Assembly (NCBI GenBank): GCA_032871835.1
Contig: CM065297.1
Location: 88,681,052 to 88,745,051, forward strand
Source: Dipteronia dyeriana
Lineage: Eukaryota > Streptophyta > Magnoliopsida > Sapindales > Sapindaceae
Direction of reading: 5' to 3'
DNA: 64,000 bases
Every line of letters begins with the position of its first letter. Position 1 is the stretch's first letter. The notes below the pieces were generated by a model. It had not been told where the DNA came from, did not search any database, and saw nothing but the letters and a program-made list of their open reading frames with translations. The translations under genes were made by a program, and so were the position numbers. Shown here piece after piece: positions 47,442-59,800 of this stretch.

Positions 47442-47637
47442 TATAAAGACAGCAATATAAAATTAAATACAATGATTTCTAATAATTGTAAGCTATATTT
47501 TCATTCTCTGTTTGTGGCAATATAATAATATATACAGAGCAGACAATATACAATTATAGAAAGCATGGAATAACTACAAGTACAACAATCTCAGGAGGTT
47601 GACTTGGCTTTGAATCTTTGATTCATTCTGTCTAACA
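47442..47637 (-). repeat. 5' LTR of the copia element
   Basis: A 196-bp LTR, minus strand TGTTAGACAGAATG...GTCTTTATA. It serves as the empty-site reference for the MITE that interrupts the 3' LTR. Confidence 0.82.
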
Positions 47638-47642
47638 ACAAA

Positions 47643-48279
47643 ACGGCCCGCCATGCAAGTCCTATATAGCTTGTCTTTTATTTTTAACACCTATATAGTT
47701 TAACTCGTTCCTCGTACTTCCCCTCTACTTTTATTTTTATTTTCCCAACATTATAGCTCTGCCCTCATTTTTAGTCAAAACACCCTTTTCGGTTTATGAA
47801 AATCCCCAAAATTCCTCCATGTTATGGGCATGTTGGTCACACGCAACACTCCATCAACGACTCAACTGGTGGACATCTACAAAACCATTACCCAAGGACT
47901 TATTCTTACTCTTTCAGAATAAGCTGAGCGGTCTTGACTTTCTTATGGCCTGGGATGAAAATCGAAAATGGGGCATTTTGTTTCCATTCATTATTTATAG
48001 TTTTTTTTAATATTTATATCACTTTTACTAAAATTTAATAGTATTTATTGAATTTTGAAGTAATTTTTTCCATGGATGATATAAAGAATTTAAAAAAATT
48101 GAAATTTTTTGAGTATAAAAACTAGTTTTCCTTACTTTTTTGAGGATATAAACTTAAAGAATAAGGAAATATCAGGAAAAAATAATTATTGAATCTGAAA
48201 AAATCTCAAATGTTATAGGACAAGTGTCAAAAGGATCAATTTAAATTTTAAATTTTCATACAATTACAATCACTTTTAA
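47643..48279. other. Non-coding spacer with a repeated flank segment
   Basis: The part 47704-47830 is similar to 49535-49665 (shared CTCGTTCCTC, TTCCCCTCTACTTTTATTTT, CATTTTTAGTCAAA). The remainder is AT-rich and shows no gene; a 63-residue frame at 47819-48010 is unrecognised. Confidence 0.55.
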
Positions 48280-48680
48280 TGTATTAAATATTATATTATA
48301 TATATATATATATAACATTTAATAATAGTTAATAATAATAATATATATATATATATATATCCTATATATAATAATATTCAATATATATATATATATAATC
48401 TATAATATAATAAATATTATTAAATATAATACTGTATATATCTTATATAATATTATATATATATATATATATATATTATTCTACGTATATATATATAATA
48501 TTATTAATATATATATATATATTATATTTTTTATACTAATATTTAACATTATATAATATATATATTATTATTATATATATAATAAATGTAATATTCTATA
48601 TTAATATATAATAATATCAAATAATATTATTATATTAATATATAACATTATAATATATGTTGTTACATATATATATAATT
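48280..48680. repeat. AT-dinucleotide-rich block
   Basis: Long runs of (TA)n broken by AATAAT text. The following 48675-48770 resembles 2425-2500 of the PIF-like MITE (ACAGTACA shared), so the block may be the core of a decayed member of that family. Confidence 0.6.
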
Positions 48681-49018
48681 AATTTGGTCATTTGAACATC
48701 TTGTCTTGTCTTGTTATAGTAATACTAAACGTATAACAGTACAGTTAACAATTCGAGGGAATAAAAAAATGGAGAGAAAACAAGGATGTAAAAGTGAGAT
48801 TATGAGAATATGTTGTGTTGAGTTGGAGAAGGAGAAATAGGAAAATTAAAAATATGAAAGTTTGAAACCCTAAATTGTTTGTTTGGTTCACATTTGGACT
48901 TTGACCCAATGTTTATTTGCATGTTTTCTTTGTTTTTTTTTTTAATCTTTTTTTTAAACAAACAATTGGGTTGATTTGAAATAAAATTAATGTGCCCATC
49001 AATCCATCATTTAAACAA

Positions 49019-49221
49019 GAGTAATGCTAGACATCAAAACTAATATCACAACTTTTCAATCACAATACATGTAGCAGCTGATATGTCAATTATTGAGTGG
49101 ATACACGTTAATAATGATTTATCTCATTTATCCATGTATGGACTCACCAATTGACACCATAATTACCATATGTGTTGTCATTAAAAAGTTGTGATATTAG
49201 TTATGATATCTAGCATTATCT
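49019..49221. mobile_element. Mutator-type MITE, 203 bp
   Basis: Nearly palindromic: left end GAGTAATGCTAGACATC, right end read from the other strand AGATAATGCTAGATATC. The similarity extends about 40 bp inward through AACTAATATCACAACTTTT. It is flanked by a perfect 9-bp duplication TTTAAACAA at 49010-49018 and 49222-49230, the Mutator length. Confidence 0.85.
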
Positions 49222-49230
49222 TTTAAACAA

Positions 49231-49428
49231 ACAACAAGTAACTTTAATTGGGCCTTTTTAAAAAGAAATATGAAGGTCTTTGTTAGAAAAAAAAAGGAAA
49301 CAAATAAAAATAAATGGGCCCTAATTGAAGACTCCTTTCATGTAAATCAAGGCTCCTTTTTTAAAGGGCCCGGGGCGGCCACCCCTCTAGACAGGCCCAT
49401 GGTCGGCCCAGGGCCAATTACAAGAAAG
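49231..49428. other. Spacer with GGGCC-rich text
   Basis: Contains AAAGGGCCCGGGGCGGCC and GGCCCATGGTCGGCCCAGGG, reminiscent of hAT MITE arms, but no ends or duplication were found. Confidence 0.4.
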
Positions 49429-49537
49429 AAAAACTCACCAACTTAAAACCTTTGATTTAGCATGTATGACTGCAACCAGCGTCGCCTCTGTATGTTTTCT
49501 CATTTTTGGTTTCTAGGTTTGGTTTGGTTCAGTTGTC
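49429..49537 (-). repeat. Duplicated fragment of the ADH1 promoter
   Basis: Similar to 5451-5586 in the same orientation, with one gap of about 25 bp. It includes TTTAGCATGTA, CAACCAGCG and TTTGGTTTGGTTCAGTTGTC. The TATA box and all ADH1 exons are missing below it (48770-49428 has no ADH text), so only the upstream segment remains or was copied. Confidence 0.78.
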
Positions 49538-49687
49538 TCGTTCCTCATAATTCCCCTCTACTTTTATTTTTTTTCCCAACATTTCCTCTCTAGCTTCATT
49601 TTTAGTCAAATCCCCCCTTCTGGTTTACAAAAATCCCTAAATTCCCCTCATGTTGTTAGCATTTCATTAGTAATCCGTTATATAAGG

Positions 49688-52258
49688 ACCTCGATTTTAT
49701 GATTGTCTTATTTCATGACAAACCACACCACAATGGGGATGATTGTGTAATGGGTAGCTTAGGTCCTCATTAGCAAGCTTCCAAGCATCTCCAAGACTTC
49801 AAGAGTAAAAGGTATATTCATTTGACTTTGCCTCTTGAAGAGTTTAGGTGTACACACACACCGCATGCATGTTTTGTTGATCTTGCATTTGTATTGATAT
49901 TGTTTATATATGTGCATCTCTTCACAATCACATTTGCACTTAATTCTTAGTCTTAAGTGTGGTTGTGTGTTTAAATTTGTTATCCATTGTTTGATCGGAT
50001 ACGTTCGCGCTTGTAAGATAGTGTGCTTGTTTTAGCGTGTTGAGTGACCATTTGAGAATGTCACACTCTTCTCTTAGTTTGGTCTATAGTCACATGGTTT
50101 TATTCCGTGAGTTTGGCCATTCTTGTTAAAGTCCAAATCTAACCTTTGGTAACTCATTTGATCATAACTTTTTCTATAGACATCCAAATCTTGTTTTGTA
50201 AATTGGAGTAGAAATTTGACTTCCATACCTTTCCAACGATATATTATACGAAAGGTTTGAATGTCGTTTGGTCATATTTTGGGTAGCTCAAATCTGGAGC
50301 TGTTGTGTTGTCGCGTTTTTCCCGAGAGCAAAGCGACCTCGGGGGGACCTCACTTCCAAGCCGCTTTATCAAGCGTATTTTGGCACCCAAACTAGGGATA
50401 CACATTTATCCATGGGGCCCCAAATTCCCGCACCCCCATCCACATTTGGGGATTTGGGGGAGGGGGGATGGGGATGATTTTCATCCCCAAATTAAAATGG
50501 GGATGGGGATGGGGATGGGGATAGGGGGATCCCTCCCCATCCCCATTTCCCCATTTCCCCATTTCCCGAACAATTAAATTGAAATGGGAATGGGGATGGA
50601 GATCCCCATTTCCCCATTTCCCCATTTCCCCCGAAAGTATATAAATATATTTATAATATACATTTGAATTATTTGAAACATTTTATGTTGAATTTGTAAT
50701 GCATTGATATTTTTTATTTGTAACGAAAGGTTTGTTTTTTTTTAAATTTAATTTATAATTTTTAGTTAAATAGGAAAATAGAAAAATGGGGGACCGGGGG
50801 ATACGAGAAAACATGAAAAAATGGAAAAAAATGGAAAAAAATGGAGAACTGGGGATGGGGATAGGGGGACCTCCCTCCAAACATCCCCATCCCTATTTTC
50901 CTCAAATGGGAAAATGAGGGGGAGGGTCTATGAAGTGGGGATGGGGATGGGGGGACCTATATCCATCCTCATTCCCTAAACGTGCATCTCTAACCCAAAC
51001 CCATGAGCAAAGCGACCTTGAAGCGACCTATCATCCAAGTCGCCCTAAGGTCGCTTCTGACACCCATAAAACATTTTTTTCTCTCCCAAAATGACGTAGT
51101 TTGATCTAGGGCTCATATATACATGTCATATTCTTCTTTACTCATTTTTAGAGCTTCCAAACCCTTTTTTAGTGTGAGAAAGTATTTCCATTACGAGAGA
51201 AGCTCCAAGAGTTAATTTTTAACTCTCCAAACCCAAAATCCATCATCATTCATGCATTATTAAGCATCTTTAGGCATTGGTCTTCATCTTTGATTGACTT
51301 TGTAAGTTGAATAAAAATCTCATCTTTGTCATTTGTTCATGTTTTCCAAGATGATGTTTTTATTGCATTTATTAGTTGATTAATTGCTAGAACTTCATTG
51401 ATTGCATCTATTTATGAGTCCCTTTGTATGATTGTGTTTGTATTATGATAGCTAGAATTTAGGATCATATTGCCCTTCTAGCTAAGTCTTTATGTCTTGC
51501 ATCTAGACCTTGATATTTATGCCTCATAATTGCATTTCTCGATTGCATATTTATTATCATTGATTATATGTTGTGACAACTTGTGTTGATTGGACTTATT
51601 TGACAATTAGGTTGTTGGATTTTATCTACATCTAATTGAGTCCTTATTTATGGGCATATAGGCATTGTTGATAACTAGGATGTTATATTGCAATATCAAT
51701 ATCTAGTTAACCATTTTGTATTTGGTCTTACACATTATTGAATTTGAGCATAGTGTCATATATACACCTAGACCATATACTCTTCATTGAGTCAAAGTCT
51801 TGTGGCTTTGGTGTGAAGTTGCACAAGCAAAAGAAGTCTTGCAACCAATGGTGGGTTGGCAAGCAGTTGGTCGGGTATTCACTGTAAAAGGTCCGAGGGG
51901 TAGAGTAGGAGGTGATCACGCCAAGAGTAGTGGATCAGAGGATATCAGTAGGGATTGAACTATGAGTGGTGAGTGGTAGTGGCCATAGCCTGTGGTTATC
52001 GAGAGTGAAAGTTCGAGTATCATTTGAGGATGTAACTTTTTACTCATATAGTGGATTTTTACGATTGAGTGTGGCGCACTTAACAGCCCATAGTTTTTTC
52101 CCGTTTGGGGGGTTTTCCACGTATACATCTTGTGTTATTTATAATTCTGTATTTTTACACTTGATATTATATGTTTGTTTTGTTGGGTGAATATTGACTA
52201 ATCAAGAAAAATTGATAATTGACTTGATTAAAACATATTCACCCCCTCCCTCTAGGTT
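49688..52258 (+). repeat. LTR-like direct repeat, copy A
   Basis: About 1.95 kb without its nested MITE, similar along its length to 52462-54417. Shared text includes GTTTGATCGGATACGTTC, TGTGCTTGTTTTAGCGTGTT, AGCAAAGCGACCT and ATTCACCCCC...CTCTAGG. Similarity stops after CTCTAGG, so the last LTR bases are lost or diverged. It may be a solo or truncated LTR of the SIRE-like copia family. Confidence 0.7.
50393..50992. mobile_element. hAT-type MITE, 600 bp, inside LTR copy A
   Basis: Ends TAGGGATACACATTT and, from the other strand, TAGAGATGCACGTTTAGGG, with a perfect 8-bp duplication ACCCAAAC at 50385-50392 and 50993-51000. The arms are GGGGATGGGGATGG repeats around an AT-rich core. Copy B of the LTR has the empty site at about 53162-53178. 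It is the same family as the split MITE at 36122-45165. Confidence 0.93.
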
Positions 52259-52461
52259 ATTAGACACGCGTTTAAATGTTATTTTCATGTTAAATATTGG
52301 AAAAAACAAAAGGCTAAATAAGTAAATTACTAAAGACCTAAAATTTAAAATTATTTAACAAAATATTTAGAAGTAATTACATAGATTCTACATTACCCGA
52401 GGTTTTCCCAACTATATATGAAATCAATTTTTCCAAAGACCAACATTTACCTCTTGGAATA
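52259..52461. other. Spacer between the two LTR-like copies
   Basis: AT-rich, non-coding, no recognisable feature. Confidence 0.5.
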
Positions 52462-54449
52462 ACCTCAATTTTTTGATTGGCTTAATACATGACAAATCAC
52501 ATTGGGGATTCAATGTGTAATGGGCAGCTTAGGCTTTTGATGGCAAGCATCCAAGATCCCGATGAGCTTCAAGAGGTAGCTCTCTGGTGCTTGTTTCTTA
52601 TTGAAGAGATTTAGTTGCTCACATTCACATTTCATATATATGCATTTACAATGTCATTCATTTATTATTGTACACACACACACTTACATGTATTTAAGTT
52701 GTTGCATGTGTCATTATGCATTTCATTCTTAGTTTTAAGTGTGGTTATTGTGTGTTTAATTCATATTCAGTTGTTTGATCGGATACGTTCACGCTTGTAA
52801 GATGGTGTGCTTGTTTTAGCGTGTTAAGTGACCATTTGAAAAGGTCACACTCTTCTCTTAGTTTGATCTTTGGTCACATGGTTTTATTCCATGAGTTTGG
52901 GCATTCTTGTTAAAGTCCAAATCTGACATTTGGTCACTCATTTGACCATAACTCTTTCTATAGACATCCAAATCTTCTTTTATGAATTGGAGTAGAAAGT
53001 AGACTTCCATAACTTTCCAACGGAATATTATACGAAAGGTTTGAATTTCGTTTGGTCATGTTTTGGGTAGCTCAAATCTGGAGTTGTTGTGCTATCGTGT
53101 TTTTCCCGAGAGCAAAGCGACCTCAAGGCGACCTCATTTCCAAGTCGCTTTTTCAAGCATATTTTGGCACCCAAACCCGAGGGCAAAGCGAACTTGAAGC
53201 AACTTATCATCTAGGTCGCCCTAAGATCACTCCAGACACCCGAAAATCATTTTTTTCTCTCCTAAAATGACATAGTTTGATTTGGACTCTATATATACAT
53301 CATCTTTTTCCCCATTTAGACCTAGAACTCTAAATTTCCAGATCTTAGTGAGAGAAAGCACCAAGATTGCTTATTTAACTCTCAAAACCCAAACACCCAT
53401 CCAATCTTGCATGAAACAAACATCATCTAGCTTCATCTAGGATGTTTCTAAGTATGGGTCTTCATCAACACATGTAACTTGGTAAGTAGAACACCATATT
53501 CATCATTCTCTTTTTCTAGCTTAACAAGATATCTCTTGTATGACTTGTATGCCTCTAGATTAGGATTCTTATTACAAGTAGAGATTGTTGTTGATGTTTG
53601 GGTTGTTGTATTGTGATAGCTAGCATATAGATCAAATTTGCCTCTAGCTGATTAGGTCTTATTGTCTGCATTTTGATGATTGCATTCATTGACCATGCCA
53701 TGCTTAATGACAACATGCGTTGAAATGACTTTGTTTGATAATTAGATTGTAATATTTCATATCCATATCTAATTAAGTATTTATGAGCATTCATTTAGAC
53801 ATTGATATCTAGGAATTGCACTTATTGACATTATTTAATTCCTGGATAAGCATTTAGTGTTGTCTATCATTATTTGTATTTAGAATATTTTTACATATTC
53901 ACATAGGTTGTTGATCTCTTCATTGAGAATTAAGTCTTGTGGCTACCGGTGTGTAGTGCACAAGCAATTCAAGTCTTGCAACCAAAGGAAGGGTTGGCAA
54001 GTAATTGGTCAGGTGCCACTATGAAGGATCCTAGGGGGTAAAGTAGGAGGCGTTCACGCCAAGAGTAGTGTATCAAGGGATATCACTAGAGACTAAACCC
54101 AGAGTGGTGAGTGACTGTGTACATAGCCTGAGGTTGTCGAGAGTGATAGTCCGAGAATTACTTGAGGGTGTAACTTTTGCTCATATAGTGGATTTTTGCG
54201 ATCGAGTGTGACGCACTTAACAGCTCATGGTTTTTTCCCGTTTGGAGGGTTTTCCACGTAAACATCTTGTGTTATTTATAATTCCGGATTTTTACACTTG
54301 ATGTTGTATGTTTGTTTTGTTAGGTAAATATTGAATATTGACTAACCAAGAAAATTTGGTAATTGACTTGATTAAAACCTATTCACCCCCCCCCCCCCCC
54401 CCCCCCCCCCCTCTAGGTATAAACATACACAGTTTTTAGGAAATTTTCA
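52462..54449 (+). repeat. LTR-like direct repeat, copy B (5' LTR of the SIRE-like copia element)
   Basis: The copy ends TTTTCA at 54449, followed by a primer site, so it is a genuine 5' LTR. The start is probably near TGATTGGC at 52474. Near its end is an unbroken run of 26 C (54386-54411) where copy A has only a short C/T tract. Confidence 0.72.
54386..54411 (+). repeat. Poly-C tract, 26 bases
   Basis: Homopolymer in the LTR just before CTCTAGG. Exact length may be unreliable because such runs are hard to sequence. Confidence 0.9.
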
Positions 54450-54451
54450 AT

Positions 54452-54463
54452 TGGTATCAGAGC
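54452..54463 (+). other. Primer binding site (initiator Met tRNA)
   Basis: TGGTATCAGAGC lies two bases after the LTR end ...TTTTCA, the standard copia arrangement. Confidence 0.88.
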
Positions 54464-54569
54464 GGGTTCCTAGACAGACTTAGGTGATCCTAGCTCATTC
54501 CTGTGTGTCTTGCATTTGTGTGCATTTTGTTCTTTGCATTTCATTTGCATTCATTTAACCCAAAACACT

Positions 54570-56220
54570 ATGAGGGATTTTGAGAAACTAGAGGGTGCAT
54601 TGATCTCTGAACCACATATGCTTACCAAGGATAACAACTCCTCTTGGAAAGTAAGGATGGAAGTCTTTTTGTGTGACCTTGATGAGCATGTATGGATGTG
54701 TGTGGAAGAAGAATACTCACCTCCCACGAAGACACAAGAGAATGGGACTTCTACGCCTAAGCCCCAGTCAAAACGGACAAATGAAAAACTTGAGGATACC
54801 GAGTGGAACTCAAAGGGCCTCTGTGCCTTATATTGTGCAATGGGTGAGAGTCAAGCAAAACTCATCCAAACCACTCGAAATGTTTGAGAAGTTTGGGTGA
54901 TACTAAGAGTCATCCATGAAGGCACCGTGAAAGAAGAAGATAAAAATTTAGGTACCTCGAAGATCAAGCTTTAATGTTTTGATTGTGGCAGCTATGGGCA
55001 CATCTCCATGGACTGTGGAAACTCGAAGAGCAAGAGTCAAATAGGCAAATCAAAGGCCCACTCTTGTAGTGAAAGTGAAGAAAGCTCTTCAGATTTCGAG
55101 GGAAGTGAAAGGAATAACATAGCCTTGTACGCTTCGCATGATGTCAACGCTAAAGCGGCCACAAGACACCTATCACTCGAGGTCAACATTGAAGAAGCTA
55201 GCATAGATGATGATTACCATGAAAGCACAAGTGGTAGAAGCTTTGATGAAGAAAGTTCAAGCTCTAAGAACTTGAGTGATGAAGGATTTGGTTATGAAGG
55301 TCCTTGAAGAAGAAAAGTGGAGAAATCAAGATGTTGAAGAAGGAAAACCTTCAACTAAGGACCAAATTATATGACTCCTTGAAAATGGACATGGTTGATG
55401 TGTCCAAATATAAGAAGAAGATTAAAGATTGCCATCAAAGAATGAAGGCAATGAAGGATGAACTTGCCAACAAGGACAATTTCTTAAAGATTAACAAGGA
55501 TAAAGAGATGAGGTGCCTTGAAGAATTGAAGAAGGTCAAGGTCAAACAACCTCAAGCTTAAGGCAAAAGGAACGCTTTACCACCACAACATCCTAGGAGG
55601 AAGATTGATCTTGGAGAGTCATCCAAGAACAGCCAAGTAAAGATGCCAATGAAGAATGGAGCTAATTCTTAACAACCAAGATCTCCACCTCCAAACTTTC
55701 CTCAACCAAGGAGGCAAGCCAAGCAAACACAACCAAGGAAACATGGCAATTCGGCTCAACAACAAAGAAGAAGAGAACCGGCTCAACACTAAAGGCGATA
55801 TCAAATGCATGACAAGTCTCAAATGACCGTACAAGGATATGGTATGACTCCTAATTTTATACCTACTTGTCATTTTTGAGGTGTTGATGGGCATGTTAGG
55901 CCAAATTGCTATAAGTATATTAAGAAATGTAGGGTTGAGAGCATGATAGAGAGGAATAGGCTTAGGGCCAATAAGCATGTGCCTAGGAAATCTAGAGTAA
56001 TTGATCCTAGGAAATCAAGAAACATATTTATGACCACTAGGAATGAAAATATATCACCTAAATGGATTTGGATTAAAAAGGATGACCATGCATGCTATTG
56101 TGCTAACATGTCACCCATAGACTCAACTAGGTCCAATGGACTTGGTAAGTCTATAGGGGCTCATGCCTCCCATTGACTTGGTTGGATTTGACCCCATTTG
56201 GGGAGCTCAAGTAAAGAGAG
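54570..56220 (+). pseudogene. gag region of a SIRE-like copia element
   Basis: From ATG 54570: a copia Gag N-terminus (MLTKDNNSSWKVRMEVFL, WNSKGLCALYCAMG) to a stop near 54885; a CCHC knuckle at 54975-55016 (CFDCGSYGHISMDC); an acidic Ser/Glu-rich part (55008-55307); a Lys/Glu-rich coiled-coil (55304-55561); and a second knuckle at about 55868, where a stop replaces its second Cys (CHF, stop, GVDGHVRPNC). Near 56070 is WIWIKKDDHACYC, the WVKK-type text seen before the protease in SIRE/Maximus elements. Gag normally continues about 60 residues past the middle stop. Pol is absent beyond 56220, so the element is truncated. Confidence 0.75.
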
Positions 56221-56867
56221 TGAACTTGCATGATTTGCACTAAGTAGAAAAGTTGATTAATTTTATGCTCTTTTAATAATTGCTTGAGATTCTTGGTTGC
56301 ACATATATGCTTTTCTTAATAAGTGTGCACCATTGCTTTACTTGCAATCCATGTCATATTTATGTTCAAACATGCATTTTTGGACTAGGAGATTGATTTG
56401 GGAAAGTAAATTTGAATGACCTAAAATTTATCTCCATGACATGTGAACTTTCTTATTACGACATGCTTAAAATGATATGCATGAATTGAGTTTGATTGTT
56501 ATAATGCAAATGTGTGTGAGTGCAAATGAGAAGACTAATCTGTAAGGATCTTGTATCCATGCAATTAATAATGATTTTATATCAAAATTAGTCTTCTTTC
56601 TTTTCCTAATGGTGAAACGAGACTATTATCATACGGATAATTATCCGGAAAAATTTAATAGGATTTCTTGGTCCAATGTCTTGATTTGCCTTTAAGGATT
56701 GATATAGTTGCTCTATTTTCAAATTTTTGAAACTATATTATTTTCAATTTTTTACAACTATATCTTATTTGCTTATGACAAAAGGGTACAAATTGGTTTG
56801 AATTCTTTCTGAAACCCTTTTGATATTTGATGTGCCAAATACCACTTGTTTTGAATTTGAATGCAAC
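56221..56867 (+). other. Decayed interior, no pol recognised
   Basis: AT-rich sequence between the gag relic and the next LTR. I could not identify protease, integrase or RT motifs on either strand. Confidence 0.5.
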
Positions 56868-59800
56868 TGTTAGGGTTTATGCCCTAAAAATGTAATTTGT
56901 AAATGGATTTATGAAATAAATAAAAGAAAAGGTTCAATTCATTATTGTTGTGTTGTTTATTTAATAATTTGTGCATATACTTAACATCCAAGATTGCCGG
57001 ATGTAATCTCAAACTGTGTATATGAGTGTCATATACGGATGGATAGAGTCAGAGACATGCAATCTAAAGAGTCCATAGATAGAAAATAAAGCTGGGTACT
57101 TTATTTGTGGTTAATCTATAGCTGCGGTCCATTCCGTAATGTACAATGATTCTATCCTGAATCATTCATGTGAGATATAGGAATGGAGGCACCTTTTAGA
57201 CTGGGCCATGATCTATATGAATCTCTCATTCAGGTTAGATCGTGGTCTTTGATATACCATGGGTAAGGTCGGATGCTGTTCCCGATCAATATGCTCCGTA
57301 ATTTACAATTGCGGTTTGGCTTGTAGCTGGGAAGGTTTGTATACAATAGTGGAATTCATTCTTTCTTGTGAGAAGTGGATGGTAGTTCCCTTAAGGGTTG
57401 ATTCAGGGCTTGGACAATATGAGCGCTCTCCTAATTCCGTAAGGAAATAGGATTTATTGTCCATTAGAGAATCAACGATACTTAAAGGATATATGTAATT
57501 AGAGGGGTATAACGAACATTATGACCCAGCTCCAATTATGAACTATCGTGGAGGATCACACCATATGTAATAGCTATATCGATAGACACCGAGTTGTATC
57601 GGTCTGTGTAAAAGCGTCTACAGTTGAGAAAGTACAGCTTCGAGTTTTTAGTGGAATAACACTAGAGTTAATAATCAAGGAATATTAATTAAAGAGTTTA
57701 ATTAATGATTCCGAGGATTATTGAAGCTCAAAATACTGTGGGTCCATTAAGTCCCCTTGCTAGCCCGATCGATTTAGGTAACAAGGGTCAGTTAACTAAT
57801 TGGATTGTCCAATTAGTTGTGTTACGAAAGTGACACGTGTTTATTCGGGAATTAATTGAATAATGAGATTATTTAATTAATTAATGTTAATAGTTAAATT
57901 AATTAAATAATTAGATTATTTAATTATATTGATAATTATGAATTATTAATTAACTATTAATTGGAGGGTGTTAGTTGATATATGGATTTAGGGGAAGATA
58001 AAATAATAGGATTATTTTATTTTTAATAAATCATATATCTAAGTATTTAAATTTAACTTTAAAGTTGTTAACGGGAAATTTACTCAAGATGACAAATTCC
58101 CACTAACGGCCTCGAGACCATTACCACGGAGGTGGTGGCCGGGGTCGGTACATTTGATACCTAACCTGCTTAGATAAAAACGAATGTTTGTATAACAATA
58201 ATAAATGGGGACTTTAGTATCGATTACTCGTGGAATATAGGATTCTCTCTCATATGCTCACTATCTCTCTAGAACGTAGGAAGGTGGTAGTTTCGTACTT
58301 GTCGAATAGTGGACGTCACGACGGCCGTGTTCTAATCACAGAATTTAGGTCCGACATACTTCTCTTTCCCTTTTAATCTGTCGTCTATATGTTGTCCTCT
58401 TTCTTTTTCTTTTTAGGTATATTTATATGTGATCGAATAAATTTGAACGGGTGTATCTCCCGCCTTAATTCTCTAAACCTACTCCCCCCTTATCAGGCGG
58501 GATCCTCTATTTGAAAGTCGTTGACTCCGAGTAAATAACGGAAGCGATGATATTGTTGACGAAGATAAGTTTGTTTCCTCTTTGGAATCAAACTCTTGAC
58601 TTGCATGTAAATGTTAGTTATTACGTAGATATGTTCCTGTGCGTACTTACGGCATGATTCTTCATAGAGGTCGCTGAGCTAGCCGTTCGTAGTCTTCATA
58701 GAGCGAGGTAGATCTATGCTTTGGTTCCATTCTCGGAAGCTTGGATTGGACATCCTAGTAGGCATTCCTAAGAGGTAACATGGATCTGATTCACTTAGAG
58801 GTCTTCTTCATCCTCGTATTGTGAAGGGGACAGCGGACTCCTAGAGAGGTTGGTGGGCTTATCGTTCAGGCTATGAATTAAGTTTGACCTCTAAAAGCCT
58901 TAACTCGGAGGGGGCATGCTTTGCTTGTCGGGCTTCTTTCGAATGTTTCTTGAGCTTATTGACCCTCATTGGCTTTCACGGGGTGGTTGAGGAACCCGAC
59001 CCCAGGAACCGAGGTTCCCAGGTAGGTGGCCTAGAGAAGCCCGGATTCCAGTGTTCACGTGGGGGCTCGACTTGGTCATGCCTAGCTTTTTCCCTAATAG
59101 TTCTGAAGCCCGGAGATCCTTTCGTGCTTCTGTGGGGAATTTTTATGGTACATCCGGGGTTTCATGAATGTCGACTTTGAGCTTCGATTCGGGCTGGGAG
59201 AGTGGAAAATTTCTCTTTCACCCCTAGCCAAATTTTACTATTAACAAAATTTAAAATACTTATGATTATCACTTTTAATATATTAGATATATTTGAAAAG
59301 GATAATTAAAATATATATATCAATTAATAACACAAGAGATTGCATTGGATGCAAATTGATGTGTGCACATGAAACTTTAATCAAAAGAAGAATTTGCATA
59401 GGATGCAAATACTTGATATATATATATATATATATATATATTTAAAAACAAAAGTGCTCGTGCGTGAAAAATAGATTTGTATAAGAAAAAAAGGAATTTA
59501 TTTTTTTTGCTTGGTGTGCATATCGAGACAAAAAATAGAAGACAAAAAAAAAGGTGTTTTGTGTGCAGACGTGCAGTGAATATATATATAAAAGAAAGCG
59601 TTTCATGTTTCATATTTTTCTTAGATAGATATATATATATATATCTTGTTTCATGCTTTGTGTGTTTTTGAAACACATAGAAGAAAGAGTTTCTTCAATT
59701 CTCTCTACATCCTTCATTCAAGTTTATGAGACCGTGACGCGCCCACACGCAGTCACTAGTCCCGGGAGATAGTGAGGGAGATCGAGTGGCTCAGACAGGG

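Larger units (their letters stand above)
31239..47637 (-). mobile_element. Ty1/copia retrotransposon (Ale-like), minus strand, multiply interrupted
   Basis: Read on the minus strand: 5' LTR 47442-47637, primer site 47431-47441, remnants of gag, integrase, RT (45785 to 44973, then 36113 to 35755), RNase H (35754 to 32600), polypurine tract 32369-32381 and 3' LTR 32368 to 31239. Flanks ACAAT (31234-31238) and ACAAA (47638-47642) match at 4 of 5. Three later insertions divide it: 31301-32162, 32815-35749 and 36122-45165. Without them it would be under 4 kb. The short LTR (about 200 bp) and RT text such as LHYFLRVEV...GLLLT suggest the Ale lineage. Confidence 0.83.

Noticed and set aside
50268..50625. 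Pro/Gly-rich frames around 50.3-50.6 kb
   Set aside because: They read through the GGGGATGGGG arms of a hAT MITE and its LTR flank, with no conserved domain.
59377..59676. Frame with a YIYIYIYQ-type stretch
   Set aside because: It is produced by a (TA)n microsatellite in the copia LTR.
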